Shown in pieces: positions 25,923 to 34,903 of a stretch of 64,000 nucleotides of DNA (within the stretch, counting starts at the first letter, position 1; each line of letters begins with the position of its first letter). The position numbers and the translations under genes were made by a program. The notes beneath the pieces were generated by a model. That model was not told where the DNA came from. It ran no database searches and saw nothing but the letters and a program-made list of their open reading frames with translations. The DNA is taken from the NCBI RefSeq assembly GCF_003268775.1, contig NZ_QLSU01000001.1, positions 124,001-188,000 on the forward strand, read 5' to 3'. Source of the DNA: Paraburkholderia unamae (GTDB taxonomy: Bacteria > Pseudomonadota > Gammaproteobacteria > Burkholderiales > Burkholderiaceae).

Positions 25923-26894
25923 ATGAACGAGACGTCCCAATCCACCGCCGCGCCGCTCGTCGTCGACGCCGCTCAGGTGCGCGCCGCCCTGCCCGGCCTC
26001 GACGTGCGCGGCGAACTCGCGCGCCTGTTCGCCTCGCTCGGCCGCGGCGAAGCCGTGCAGCCGCCGCAAACGCTCACGCTGTTTCCCGGCCAGGCCGGCG
26101 ACTTCATCACCTATCTCGGCGTGCTCGCCGAAGCGGGCGTGTTCGGCGCGAAGCTCTCGCCGTACATCGTGGGCGCCGAAGGCCGGCCGCCCGTCATCAC
26201 CGCCTGGACCGCGCTGATGTCGATGAAAACGGGCCAGCCGCTCATGTGGTGCGACTCGGCGCTGCTCACCACCGAGCGCACGGCGGGCACGACGGCGCTC
26301 GCCGTCGACCAGCTCGCGCCGCGCGAGGCAAAACGCCTCGCCGTAATCGGCTCGGGCGCGGTCGCCCTCGCGCACATTCGCCATGTTGCGCCGCTGCGCG
26401 CGTGGGCGAGCATTCAGGTGTATTCACCGAAACTCGCGGACGACGCCAGTCGCCAGGCCGAGCTGCGCGCGCTCGACGCACGCGCCAGCGTGGCGGCAAC
26501 GACCGAAGCGTGCGTGCGCGACGCCGACGTGGTGATGCTCTGCACCTCCTCGGGCAAGCCCGTGCTCGAGCTCGACGCCCTCACGAAGCCCGCGCTCATC
26601 ACGTCGATCAGCACGAATGTCGCGCAGGCGCACGAGATCGACCCCGCCGCGCTGCCCTCGCTCGACGTGTACTGCGACTATCGCCACACCACGCCGCAAA
26701 GCGCGGGCGAAATGGTGCTGGCCGCGCGCGAGCATGGCTGGTCGCCGGAATCGATCGCGGGCGACCTCGCGGAACTCGCGAACGACGCCTGCCCGCGGCC
26801 GTCTTACGCCCGCCATGCGTTCTTCCGCTCGATCGGCCTCGGCCTCGAAGATATGGCCATCGCCCACGCGCTCTATACGCATCTGCGCGCGTGA
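25923..26894 (+). CDS. Ornithine cyclodeaminase / mu-crystallin family protein (DauB-like candidate)
   Basis: A 323-residue NAD(P)-binding protein of the ornithine cyclodeaminase/mu-crystallin family. The Rossmann motif is RLAVIGSGAVALAHIRHVAP; the N-terminal substrate part includes QTLTLFPGQAGDFITYLGVL and the invariant Lys region GVFGAKLSPYI. Members include ornithine cyclodeaminase, alanine dehydrogenase, ketimine reductases and Pseudomonas DauB, which reduces iminoarginine to L-arginine. Next to a D-amino-acid dehydrogenase and a DauR-like gene, a ketimine or iminoacid reductase role is inferred. The ATG at 25923 has GGAG seven bases upstream, which favours it over the ATG at 25893. Confidence 0.82.
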   Translation: MNETSQSTAAPLVVDAAQVRAALPGLDVRGELARLFASLGRGEAVQPPQTLTLFPGQAGDFITYLGVLAEAGVFGAKLSPYIVGAEGRPPVITAWTALMSMKTGQPLMWCDSALLTTERTAGTTALAVDQLAPREAKRLAVIGSGAVALAHIRHVAPLRAWASIQVYSPKLADDASRQAELRALDARASVAATTEACVRDADVVMLCTSSGKPVLELDALTKPALITSISTNVAQAHEIDPAALPSLDVYCDYRHTTPQSAGEMVLAAREHGWSPESIAGDLAELANDACPRPSYARHAFFRSIGLGLEDMAIAHALYTHLRA

Positions 26895-26964
26895 TCGCAG
26901 TATCATCGACGTCCTTCGCGCCGCCCAGCCAACGCGCGCGCTACGTCAACCTGAGATCGAAACC

Positions 26965-27612
26965 GTGAAAAAGCCCGCCAGCCCGAAAACGTCACGCGAC
27001 ATGCTGCTCGCGCGCTACGCACACGTGGCCGACAGCATCACGACGCTGTTCTTCCCGTTCGCGGAAGTCGTGATTCACGATCTCGCCGACCAGACCGTGG
27101 CGTATCTCTCGAACAATCTCTCGAAGCGCGAGATCGGCGACGACTCGGCGCTCGAAGACGTCGAGGAAACCACGCGCGAGAAGCTGCTCGGCCCCTACGA
27201 GAAGGTGAACTGGGACGGGCGGCGCATGCGCTGCGTGAGCACGGCGCTGTTCGACGACGAGGGGCGCGCGGCGGGCGTCATGTGCGTCAACTTCAACATC
27301 GCGGCGTTCGACGACATGCAGGCCACGCTCAACCTGTTCCTGCGCGGCGCGGGCGTGATCGCGCAGCCCGAGGAGCTGTTCAAGGACGACTGGCAGGAGC
27401 GCATCAACACCTTCCTGCACGGCTGGCTGCGCGAACGGCAGATCGCGCTCAACTCGCTCACGCGCGAGCACCGGCGCGCACTGGTCGAGGCGCTCCATGC
27501 CGAAGGCGCGTTCAAGGGCAAAAGCTCGGCGAACTACGTGGCGAAAGTGCTGGGGATGGGGCGCGCGACCGTGTACAAGCATCTGCGCGAGATGAAGGCG
27601 GACGCGCAATAA
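26965..27612 (+). CDS. PAS (YheO-like) and HTH regulator, DauR-like
   Basis: A 215-residue regulator with an N-terminal YheO-like PAS_6 domain (about residues 20-130: PFAEVVIHDLADQTVAYLSN, AAGVMCVNFNIAAFDDM) and a C-terminal DNA-binding HTH_22 (about 165-213: KGKSSANYVAKVLGMGRATV). Pseudomonas DauR has this architecture and represses the dauBAR genes, responding to arginine. Here it follows the cyclodeaminase-like gene by 70 bases in the same direction, so it is probably co-transcribed and autoregulated. I chose the GTG at 26965-26967, since family members start a short Lys-rich stretch before the PAS domain; an ATG at 27001 is an alternative. Confidence 0.85.
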   Translation: MKKPASPKTSRDMLLARYAHVADSITTLFFPFAEVVIHDLADQTVAYLSNNLSKREIGDDSALEDVEETTREKLLGPYEKVNWDGRRMRCVSTALFDDEGRAAGVMCVNFNIAAFDDMQATLNLFLRGAGVIAQPEELFKDDWQERINTFLHGWLRERQIALNSLTREHRRALVEALHAEGAFKGKSSANYVAKVLGMGRATVYKHLREMKADAQ

Positions 27613-27655
27613 CGCGCAATATCACGGGCCAACGCACAATCGCACAATCGCGCAC

Positions 27656-27682
27656 GGCTGCGCCGCGTCGAGGGGCGCAGCC
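27656..27682 (+). terminator. Hairpin downstream of the DauR-like gene
   Basis: GGCTGCGCC (27656-27664) pairs with GGCGCAGCC (27674-27682). It is a 9-bp stem 44 bases past the regulator stop, without a T run. It may end that transcript weakly. Confidence 0.4.
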
Positions 27683-27698
27683 GCTACAATCGCGGGGA

Positions 27699-27721
27699 CC
27701 GCGGCGGGCGCCCCGCCGCGG
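27699..27721 (+). promoter_or_regulatory. 10-bp GC stem directly upstream of glsA
   Basis: CCGCGGCGGG (27699-27708) and CCCGCCGCGG (27712-27721) enclose a three-base loop, ending 16 bases before the glsA ATG. No Shine-Dalgarno sequence is visible between the stem and the start codon. The structure could limit ribosome access or act as an attenuator. Confidence 0.4.
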
Positions 27722-27737
27722 CTTCCCTGCGCCGCCC

Positions 27738-28652
27738 ATGAACTATTCGCCCATCCTCGAAACCATCCATCGCGACTTGCAGCCGTACATCGGGCAAGGC
27801 CGCGTCGCTGACTACATTCCCGAGCTTGCGAAGGTGCGCGCCGATCATTTCGGCATGGCCATCGTGACGGTGGACGGCCAGGTGCACCGCACCGGCGACG
27901 CCGACGTGCGCTTCTCGATTCAGAGCATTTCGAAGCTGTTCGCCTGCACGCTCGCGTTCCAGTTGCTCGGCGACACGCTCTGGCAACGCGTGGGCCGCGA
28001 GCCGTCCGGCACGGCGTTCAACTCGCTCGTGCAACTCGAATTCGAAGCGGGCAAGCCGCGCAACCCGTTCATCAACGCAGGGGCGCTCGTCGTCACCGAC
28101 GTGCTGTGCCGCCGCTTCGTGCAGGCGGAAACCGCGCTCGTCGATTTCGTGCGGCGGCTCTCGGGCGAGCCCGGCATCGGCTACGACCTGCGCGTCGCGC
28201 AGTCGGAGATCGCGCACGCCGAGCGCAACCGCGCGATGGCGCATTTCATTGCGAGCTTCGGCAATCTGGAAATGCCCGCCAATGCGGTGATCGACGCCTA
28301 TTGCCGCCAGTGCGCCATCTCCATGAGCTGTGTGGAGCTGGCGCGCGCGGCACTCTTTCTGGCAAATGGCGGCGTGTCGCCCGCAAACGGCGAGCACGTG
28401 CTCGACGCGAGTTCGGCAAAGCGGCTTTCGGCGCTCATGCTGACCTGCGGCACGTATGACGCGGCGGGCGACTTCGTCTACCGCGTCGGCTTGCCGGCCA
28501 AGAGCGGCGTGGGCGGCGGCATCGTCGCGGTGCTGCCGGGCGAGTTCGCGGTGTGCGTGTGGTCGCCGGGGCTCGACGCCACGGGCAACTCGCAGGTGGG
28601 CTCGCTGGCACTGGAGTGGCTGACCACGCGCACCGGCCGCTCGATTTTCTGA
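27738..28652 (+). CDS. glsA: Glutaminase A
   Basis: A 304-residue glutaminase of the beta-lactamase-like fold, the usual length for the family. It hydrolyses L-glutamine to glutamate and ammonia in the cytoplasm. The catalytic SxxK motif is in VRFSIQSISKLFACTLAF; other conserved parts are GRVADYIPELAKV at the N terminus, NPFINAGALVVTD, and the C-terminal VGLPAKSGVGGGIVAVLPGE. The ATG at 27738 gives MNYSPILETIHRDLQPYI, matching the family start. It is downstream of the DauR-like gene but separated by two hairpins, so it is probably expressed independently. The acetyltransferase gene follows at once. Confidence 0.95.
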   Translation: MNYSPILETIHRDLQPYIGQGRVADYIPELAKVRADHFGMAIVTVDGQVHRTGDADVRFSIQSISKLFACTLAFQLLGDTLWQRVGREPSGTAFNSLVQLEFEAGKPRNPFINAGALVVTDVLCRRFVQAETALVDFVRRLSGEPGIGYDLRVAQSEIAHAERNRAMAHFIASFGNLEMPANAVIDAYCRQCAISMSCVELARAALFLANGGVSPANGEHVLDASSAKRLSALMLTCGTYDAAGDFVYRVGLPAKSGVGGGIVAVLPGEFAVCVWSPGLDATGNSQVGSLALEWLTTRTGRSIF

Positions 28653-28668
28653 GGCCGTGAAGCACGCC

Positions 28669-29172
28669 ATGACTTTACACATCCGTAGCGAAACGCCGGC
28701 CGATCACGCAGCGATCCACGCCCTGACCGAGGCTGCGTTTTTGCACGCCCCGCATACGAGCCACACGGAGCAGTCAATCGTCGACGCGCTACGCGCTGCC
28801 GGTGCATTGACGGTATCGCTCGTTGCCGAGGATAAAGGCGAGATCGTGGGGCACGTGGCGGTTTCGCCGGTCGCGCTTTCCGATGGCTCGAAGGACTGGT
28901 TCGGGCTCGGGCCGATTTCGGTGGCGCCCGCGCGGCAAATGCAGGGCATTGGCGCCATGCTGATGCAACACGCGCTGGATGCGCTGCGCGCGCGAGACGC
29001 GGCGGGCTGCGTGCTGCTCGGCGATCCGGCGTTCTACGCGCGCTTCGGGTTTGCCGCACAACCCGCGCTCGTGCTGCTGGGCGTGCCGCCCGAATACTTC
29101 CAGGCGATTGCGTTGCGCGGCGGCGTGCCCGCCGCGACGGTGCAATACCACGCCGCCTTCGAGGTGAATTGA
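28669..29172 (+). CDS. GNAT-family N-acetyltransferase (YhbS-like)
   Basis: A 167-residue GNAT acetyltransferase resembling E. coli YhbS. It begins MTLHIRSETPADHAAIHALT; the acetyl-CoA motif is in LGPISVAPARQMQGIGAMLM, and CVLLGDPAFYARFGFAAQP is the characteristic C-terminal signature. Such enzymes transfer an acetyl group to an amine of a small molecule or protein; the acceptor is unknown. It begins 16 bases after glsA and is likely in its operon. A GTG at 28657 could extend it by four codons. Confidence 0.9.
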   Translation: MTLHIRSETPADHAAIHALTEAAFLHAPHTSHTEQSIVDALRAAGALTVSLVAEDKGEIVGHVAVSPVALSDGSKDWFGLGPISVAPARQMQGIGAMLMQHALDALRARDAAGCVLLGDPAFYARFGFAAQPALVLLGVPPEYFQAIALRGGVPAATVQYHAAFEVN

Positions 29173-29217
29173 ACGCGCTTCACGCATGACGAATGCGCGG
29201 CAAGTCAGACAGCACAA

Positions 29218-29637
29218 TCAGACGATCGATATTTCGAGGCGCCTGCCCAGCTTGTTGAACGCCGCTTCCATGGCATCGATCCGGGAAGCATGGCGTGGAT
29301 CGAGCAGCCGGTCGATTTGCGGCATATGCACGTCGAGCCGCCGCGCCAGTTCGGCCTTGCGCACGCCCTGGTGAATCATTTCATTGGCGAGCAACACTTT
29401 CGCCACGACGAGCGTTGGCAACACGACACACGGCTGCCCCTTGCGCGGCTTCGAGGGAAAGGGCACCTTGCGCTTTTCGTCGAAGTAGATCTCGATGGCG
29501 CTCTCCAGTGCGTCGAGCCCGTTGAGCAGCGCTTCATCAGCGTCGTCGCCCACGGATGCCGCTTCGGGAATGTCCGGAAACGTCACCAGATAGGTGCCGT
29601 TGGTGTCCAGTTCGAGATTGGCGGGATAGGACCACAT
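29218..29637 (-). CDS. hicB: HicB-type antitoxin
   Basis: A 139-residue antitoxin with an N-terminal HicB ribonuclease-like fold (MWSYPANLELDTNGTYLVTF, PDIPEAASVGDDADEALLNG) and a C-terminal helix-turn-helix (GVRKAELARRLDVHMPQIDR). The first domain neutralises HicA and the second binds the operon's operators. It is encoded 58 bases downstream of hicA on the same strand, in the toxin-first order common for hicAB. Base composition is slightly below the surrounding core genes. Two palindromes with the shared core CAACATAT lie upstream of hicA and are its probable binding sites. Confidence 0.88.
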   Translation of the reverse strand: MWSYPANLELDTNGTYLVTFPDIPEAASVGDDADEALLNGLDALESAIEIYFDEKRKVPFPSKPRKGQPCVVLPTLVVAKVLLANEMIHQGVRKAELARRLDVHMPQIDRLLDPRHASRIDAMEAAFNKLGRRLEISIV

Positions 29638-29695
29638 GGCGGCCAGTTTCTCCTTGCTATGACTTGGCAGTGAGGTCTACGCGCGCGCTCACCGC

Positions 29696-29905
29696 TCACT
29701 TGAGGCCGAGATCGCGCTTGATCTTCTCGACCAGACCCTTGCCGATTTCCTTCTTGCCGTGATCGGGAAAGATAGTCGATCGACCGTTCAGCGTCACACG
29801 GAAATGGCTGCCTTTGGCGGGCAGGAACTCGGCGCCCAGATGCCTCAGCCATCTTCTGAATTCGCTGTAACTCATGGGCTTCGCACGGAAAGTCGTCTGA
29901 GCCAT
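29696..29905 (-). CDS. hicA: HicA-type mRNA interferase toxin
   Basis: A 69-residue toxin with the double-stranded-RNA-binding-like fold of HicA. The active-site histidine is in PAKGSHFRVTLNGRS, followed by STIFPDHGKKEIGKGLVEKI, the family signature. HicA cleaves mRNA to halt growth when HicB is degraded. The ATG at 29903-29905 gives MAQTTFRAKPMSYSEFRRWL; a second ATG ten codons in (MSYSEF) would give the more usual 59-residue length, so the true start is uncertain. It is the first gene of the hicAB operon. Confidence 0.88.
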   Translation of the reverse strand: MAQTTFRAKPMSYSEFRRWLRHLGAEFLPAKGSHFRVTLNGRSTIFPDHGKKEIGKGLVEKIKRDLGLK

Positions 29906-29908
29906 GAG

Positions 29909-29926
29909 TACAACATATATGTTGTA
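29909..29926. promoter_or_regulatory. hicAB operator 1 (18-bp perfect palindrome)
   Basis: TACAACATATATGTTGTA, perfectly symmetric, begins four bases upstream of the hicA ATG. The core CAACATAT recurs in operator 2, 30 bp away. Confidence 0.7.
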
Positions 29927-29938
29927 TTAAAAAACGTA

Positions 29939-29964
29939 GAGATGCAACATATTTGTTGCATCTC
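29939..29964. promoter_or_regulatory. hicAB operator 2 (11-bp inverted repeat, 4-bp spacer)
   Basis: GAGATGCAACA (29939-29949) and TGTTGCATCTC (29954-29964) are perfect complements around TATT. The inner CAACATATTTGTTG matches operator 1. Confidence 0.7.
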
Positions 29965-29991
29965 AATGCCGACCTCGCCGCCTTCCAGGGA

Positions 29992-30651
<660 letters not shown>

Positions 30652-30751
30652 TCATCAGGTGAGCGCAGAGATGGTAACGAACCGGGTCGCCGTGCCGCTT
30701 GTTCGCCGACAAACCAATCGGCGCAAGCAGGCCCCTGCGCGCCCTGACCGG

Positions 30752-32293
30752 CTACGCCTTCTGATTGCGGAAGTCGGGAAACTGGTTGCCGGTGTAAAGC
30801 GGCGGCGCCACCCTGGAATATGCCGATGCCAGTTGAAACGCATCCAGATCGTCGTAGGTATTGCCGACAATCTGCATGCCCATTGGCATGCCTTCGGCGT
30901 CGATCCCGATGGGGGCTGCGACTACGGGATACGCGCCGAGAAGATTCCAGACCCAGGTAAAGACGAACTTTAAGCCGGTGACCCGCCTGCCCTGAATCAT
31001 GACGCTGTCAGTTTCAGGATTCAGACCATGCTCCGCCGGAATAAGCGGTGTGGCGACCGTTGGCGTCAGGAGCGCGCGATATCCGCGGGTGAAGACGGTT
31101 TCCTGCACCTGGCGCTGATATTTGTTCAGCAATTCTTCCGTGGCGACGAGGGCGTCTGGACCGATCTGCCCGTGCAGGCGCGTAAACGACGCGCGCGTAT
31201 AGGGCATCAACTGGTCCAGGTGTTTGAGCCCTTCCGTTCGCATGCCTCCCATGCTGGTAGAAAAGAGCCCCGCCCAGAACGTATCGAGATCATCGGCCTT
31301 GAAGCCGAGATCCACGGTTTCCACCGTGGCACCGAGACCCTTCACGCGTTCGATCGCGCGATTCATCGCTTCGCGCACCGGCGGGTCAAGCGGCGAAATC
31401 CCCGGCATAGGATCGTAGGCGATTTTCCAGCCCTTAACGGAATCGTAGTGTTCCGGGTAAATCAACCTGGGACGCAACGACGAAAGAACGAGCGGATGCG
31501 GGCCCACCATCGCGTTGGTGAAGAGATTCAGGTCGTCGAACGTACGCGCGAGCGGTCCCTCGGTCTCGTAGGGAACTTCGCTGGTAGGCACCCGTCCGAA
31601 GGGGGGCTTGAAGCCGTACAGCCCGCATTGCGACGCCGGAACCCGGATCGAGCCGCCCATGTCGGAGCCGAGTGCGAGCGTCGTGAAGCCCGCAGCGAGT
31701 GCCGCACCGGCACCCCCCGACGATCCGCCAGGCGTGTATGCCAGGTTCCACGGGTTACGCGTCACCCCCCACAATTTCGTCGCCGTGGTGAGCCACGTGT
31801 AAAACTCCGGCACTGTCGTCTGGACATGGAACACAGCACCGGCTGCGCGCAGACGTTCGATTACGGGGTTGTCCGCCTTCTCGGGCGGTGCGTCTTTCAG
31901 CAGCATCGACCCCATGGTCGTCGTCCATCCCTTGACCGCAAACTCGTCTTTTACCGCCACGGTAATGCCTTCCAGCGGCCGTGGATTGCCTGCCTTGTAG
32001 CGTGCTGCCGATTCGTTCGCCGCCGCGCGCGCCTCGTCGAAGTGTTTGACGGTGATGCAGCCAACCCGCCCCTCATCAATGCCAATGCGCTTGATCTGGG
32101 CCTCGAGCACATCCACGGGCGACAACTGGTGAGTCCGGAAACGGGTGAGCAGTTCTGTGGCAGATAACCAGGCCGGATCATCGGGCGATGGGACGGAAGC
32201 ACTGGCCGCGTGCGTGCGCGTCGCCGTTGCGGCAAGCAATGCGGCGCTGGCAGCCTTGCCAGAAAGCTTCAGAAAGTGGCGTCTGTCGATCAT
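30752..32293 (-). CDS. Tat-exported amidase (amidase signature family)
   Basis: A 513-residue amidase-signature enzyme. The N terminus MIDRRHFLKLSGKAASAALL is a twin-arginine signal, with cleavage near THAAS, so the enzyme should be exported folded. The Ser-cisSer-Lys triad is visible: Lys in GITVAVKDEFAVKG, Ser in YTPGGSSGGAGAAL, and the nucleophile region LGSDMGGSIRVPASQ. The family hydrolyses amides; the substrate is unknown. The ATG at 32291-32293 has GGAG eight bases before it, which decides it over a longer upstream frame. It is monocistronic, divergent from the lipase gene. Confidence 0.9.
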   Translation of the reverse strand: MIDRRHFLKLSGKAASAALLAATATRTHAASASVPSPDDPAWLSATELLTRFRTHQLSPVDVLEAQIKRIGIDEGRVGCITVKHFDEARAAANESAARYKAGNPRPLEGITVAVKDEFAVKGWTTTMGSMLLKDAPPEKADNPVIERLRAAGAVFHVQTTVPEFYTWLTTATKLWGVTRNPWNLAYTPGGSSGGAGAALAAGFTTLALGSDMGGSIRVPASQCGLYGFKPPFGRVPTSEVPYETEGPLARTFDDLNLFTNAMVGPHPLVLSSLRPRLIYPEHYDSVKGWKIAYDPMPGISPLDPPVREAMNRAIERVKGLGATVETVDLGFKADDLDTFWAGLFSTSMGGMRTEGLKHLDQLMPYTRASFTRLHGQIGPDALVATEELLNKYQRQVQETVFTRGYRALLTPTVATPLIPAEHGLNPETDSVMIQGRRVTGLKFVFTWVWNLLGAYPVVAAPIGIDAEGMPMGMQIVGNTYDDLDAFQLASAYSRVAPPLYTGNQFPDFRNQKA

Positions 32294-33896
<1,603 letters not shown>

Positions 33897-33904
33897 GACA
33901 GACG

Positions 33905-34894
33905 ATGCGCACGCCCACTCCCCTCGTTCTCCGGTGCATGCGTCCCGCCTCGCGTGCGCTCCGCCAGGCGTTCGCCGCATTCGGCGTTGCGTTGCTGGTG
34001 GCGGCTTGCGGCGCGCCGACACCGCGTAGCGAAGCCCCATCGTCATTGCCGGCCGGCGCGATTGCATTACCCGCATCGCTCGCGGGCACCGACGTGCCGT
34101 CCTTGCCCGTCGACGCCAGCGGCAATCTGATGCATGTGCGCGCCGTGCGCGATTTTTTCGACTATTGCCTGATCGCCGAGGTGGACCTCGGGCCCGATGG
34201 CGTCGACGCGTTCGTCACGCGCCAGATCGCCGCGCAGGTGAACGGGTTGCCGGCGCAGGCCCAGGCGCTCGACGTGTGGACTCGTTATCGCGCCTGGTTC
34301 GCCGCTGTCCGGCAGCTAAAGGAAAGCGGTGCTCCAGCGCAGACGATGGAGCCAGCGCGTCTCGCCGATGCATTGGGGCAACGCGAGGCCGTCGCGACGC
34401 AAACACTCGGCGAATGGCGGGACGTATTTTTTGCCGACGAATTCGCGCGCGAGCGAAACGATATCGACCGGCTCAAGCTCAGCGTGAATCCGCGATTGAG
34501 CGACGCGCAGAGGCAGGCACGCCTCACGGCGCTCGAGCGCGATCTGCCTGCCGACGACCGGGCGCAGCAGCAAGCGCGTCAGCGGGAAACCGTTGTGCTT
34601 GCCCACATCGAACGCCTCCAGAAAACGAATGCCTCGCCCGAACAGATGCGCCGTGAGTTGACGCCCGTGATCGGCCCGGCCGCGACCGATCGCCTGATCG
34701 CGATGAAGCGCGACGACGACGCGTGGCGCGCGCGTTATGCAGCCTATGTCGTGCAGCGCAAGCAGATCGAAGCATCCGGGCAGTCCGGCAGCGATATCGC
34801 GGATCAGGTGCGCCGCCTGCGCGAGCAGACGTTCACCGCACCGGGCGAGACATTGCGCGCGCTGTCGTTCGATGAAGGCGAGGCGCGTCAGTAG
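33905..34894 (+). CDS. lif: Lipase-specific foldase (lipase chaperone)
   Basis: A 329-residue steric chaperone anchored in the inner membrane by the segment FAAFGVALLVAACGA (about residues 25-39) with a periplasmic Ala/Pro-rich linker. The family hallmark RxxFDY appears as RAVRDFFDYCLIAEVD (about residue 83). The rest is the extended helical arm that wraps the lipase (FFADEFARERNDIDRLKL, GPAATDRLIAMKRDDDAWRA). It folds the lipase before secretion. The C-A-C-G context at the end of the membrane helix could also be a lipobox-like site, which is unusual for this family. It is translationally close to lip (8-base gap), in the conserved lip-lif order. Confidence 0.92.
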   Translation: MRTPTPLVLRCMRPASRALRQAFAAFGVALLVAACGAPTPRSEAPSSLPAGAIALPASLAGTDVPSLPVDASGNLMHVRAVRDFFDYCLIAEVDLGPDGVDAFVTRQIAAQVNGLPAQAQALDVWTRYRAWFAAVRQLKESGAPAQTMEPARLADALGQREAVATQTLGEWRDVFFADEFARERNDIDRLKLSVNPRLSDAQRQARLTALERDLPADDRAQQQARQRETVVLAHIERLQKTNASPEQMRRELTPVIGPAATDRLIAMKRDDDAWRARYAAYVVQRKQIEASGQSGSDIADQVRRLREQTFTAPGETLRALSFDEGEARQ

Positions 34895-34903
34895 CGCTCG
34901 CGC

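Noticed and set aside
27641..27655. Short tandem CGCACAAT repeats upstream of glsA, considered as a CRISPR or iteron-like array
   Set aside because: Only two copies of an 8-base word; too short for any array or origin.
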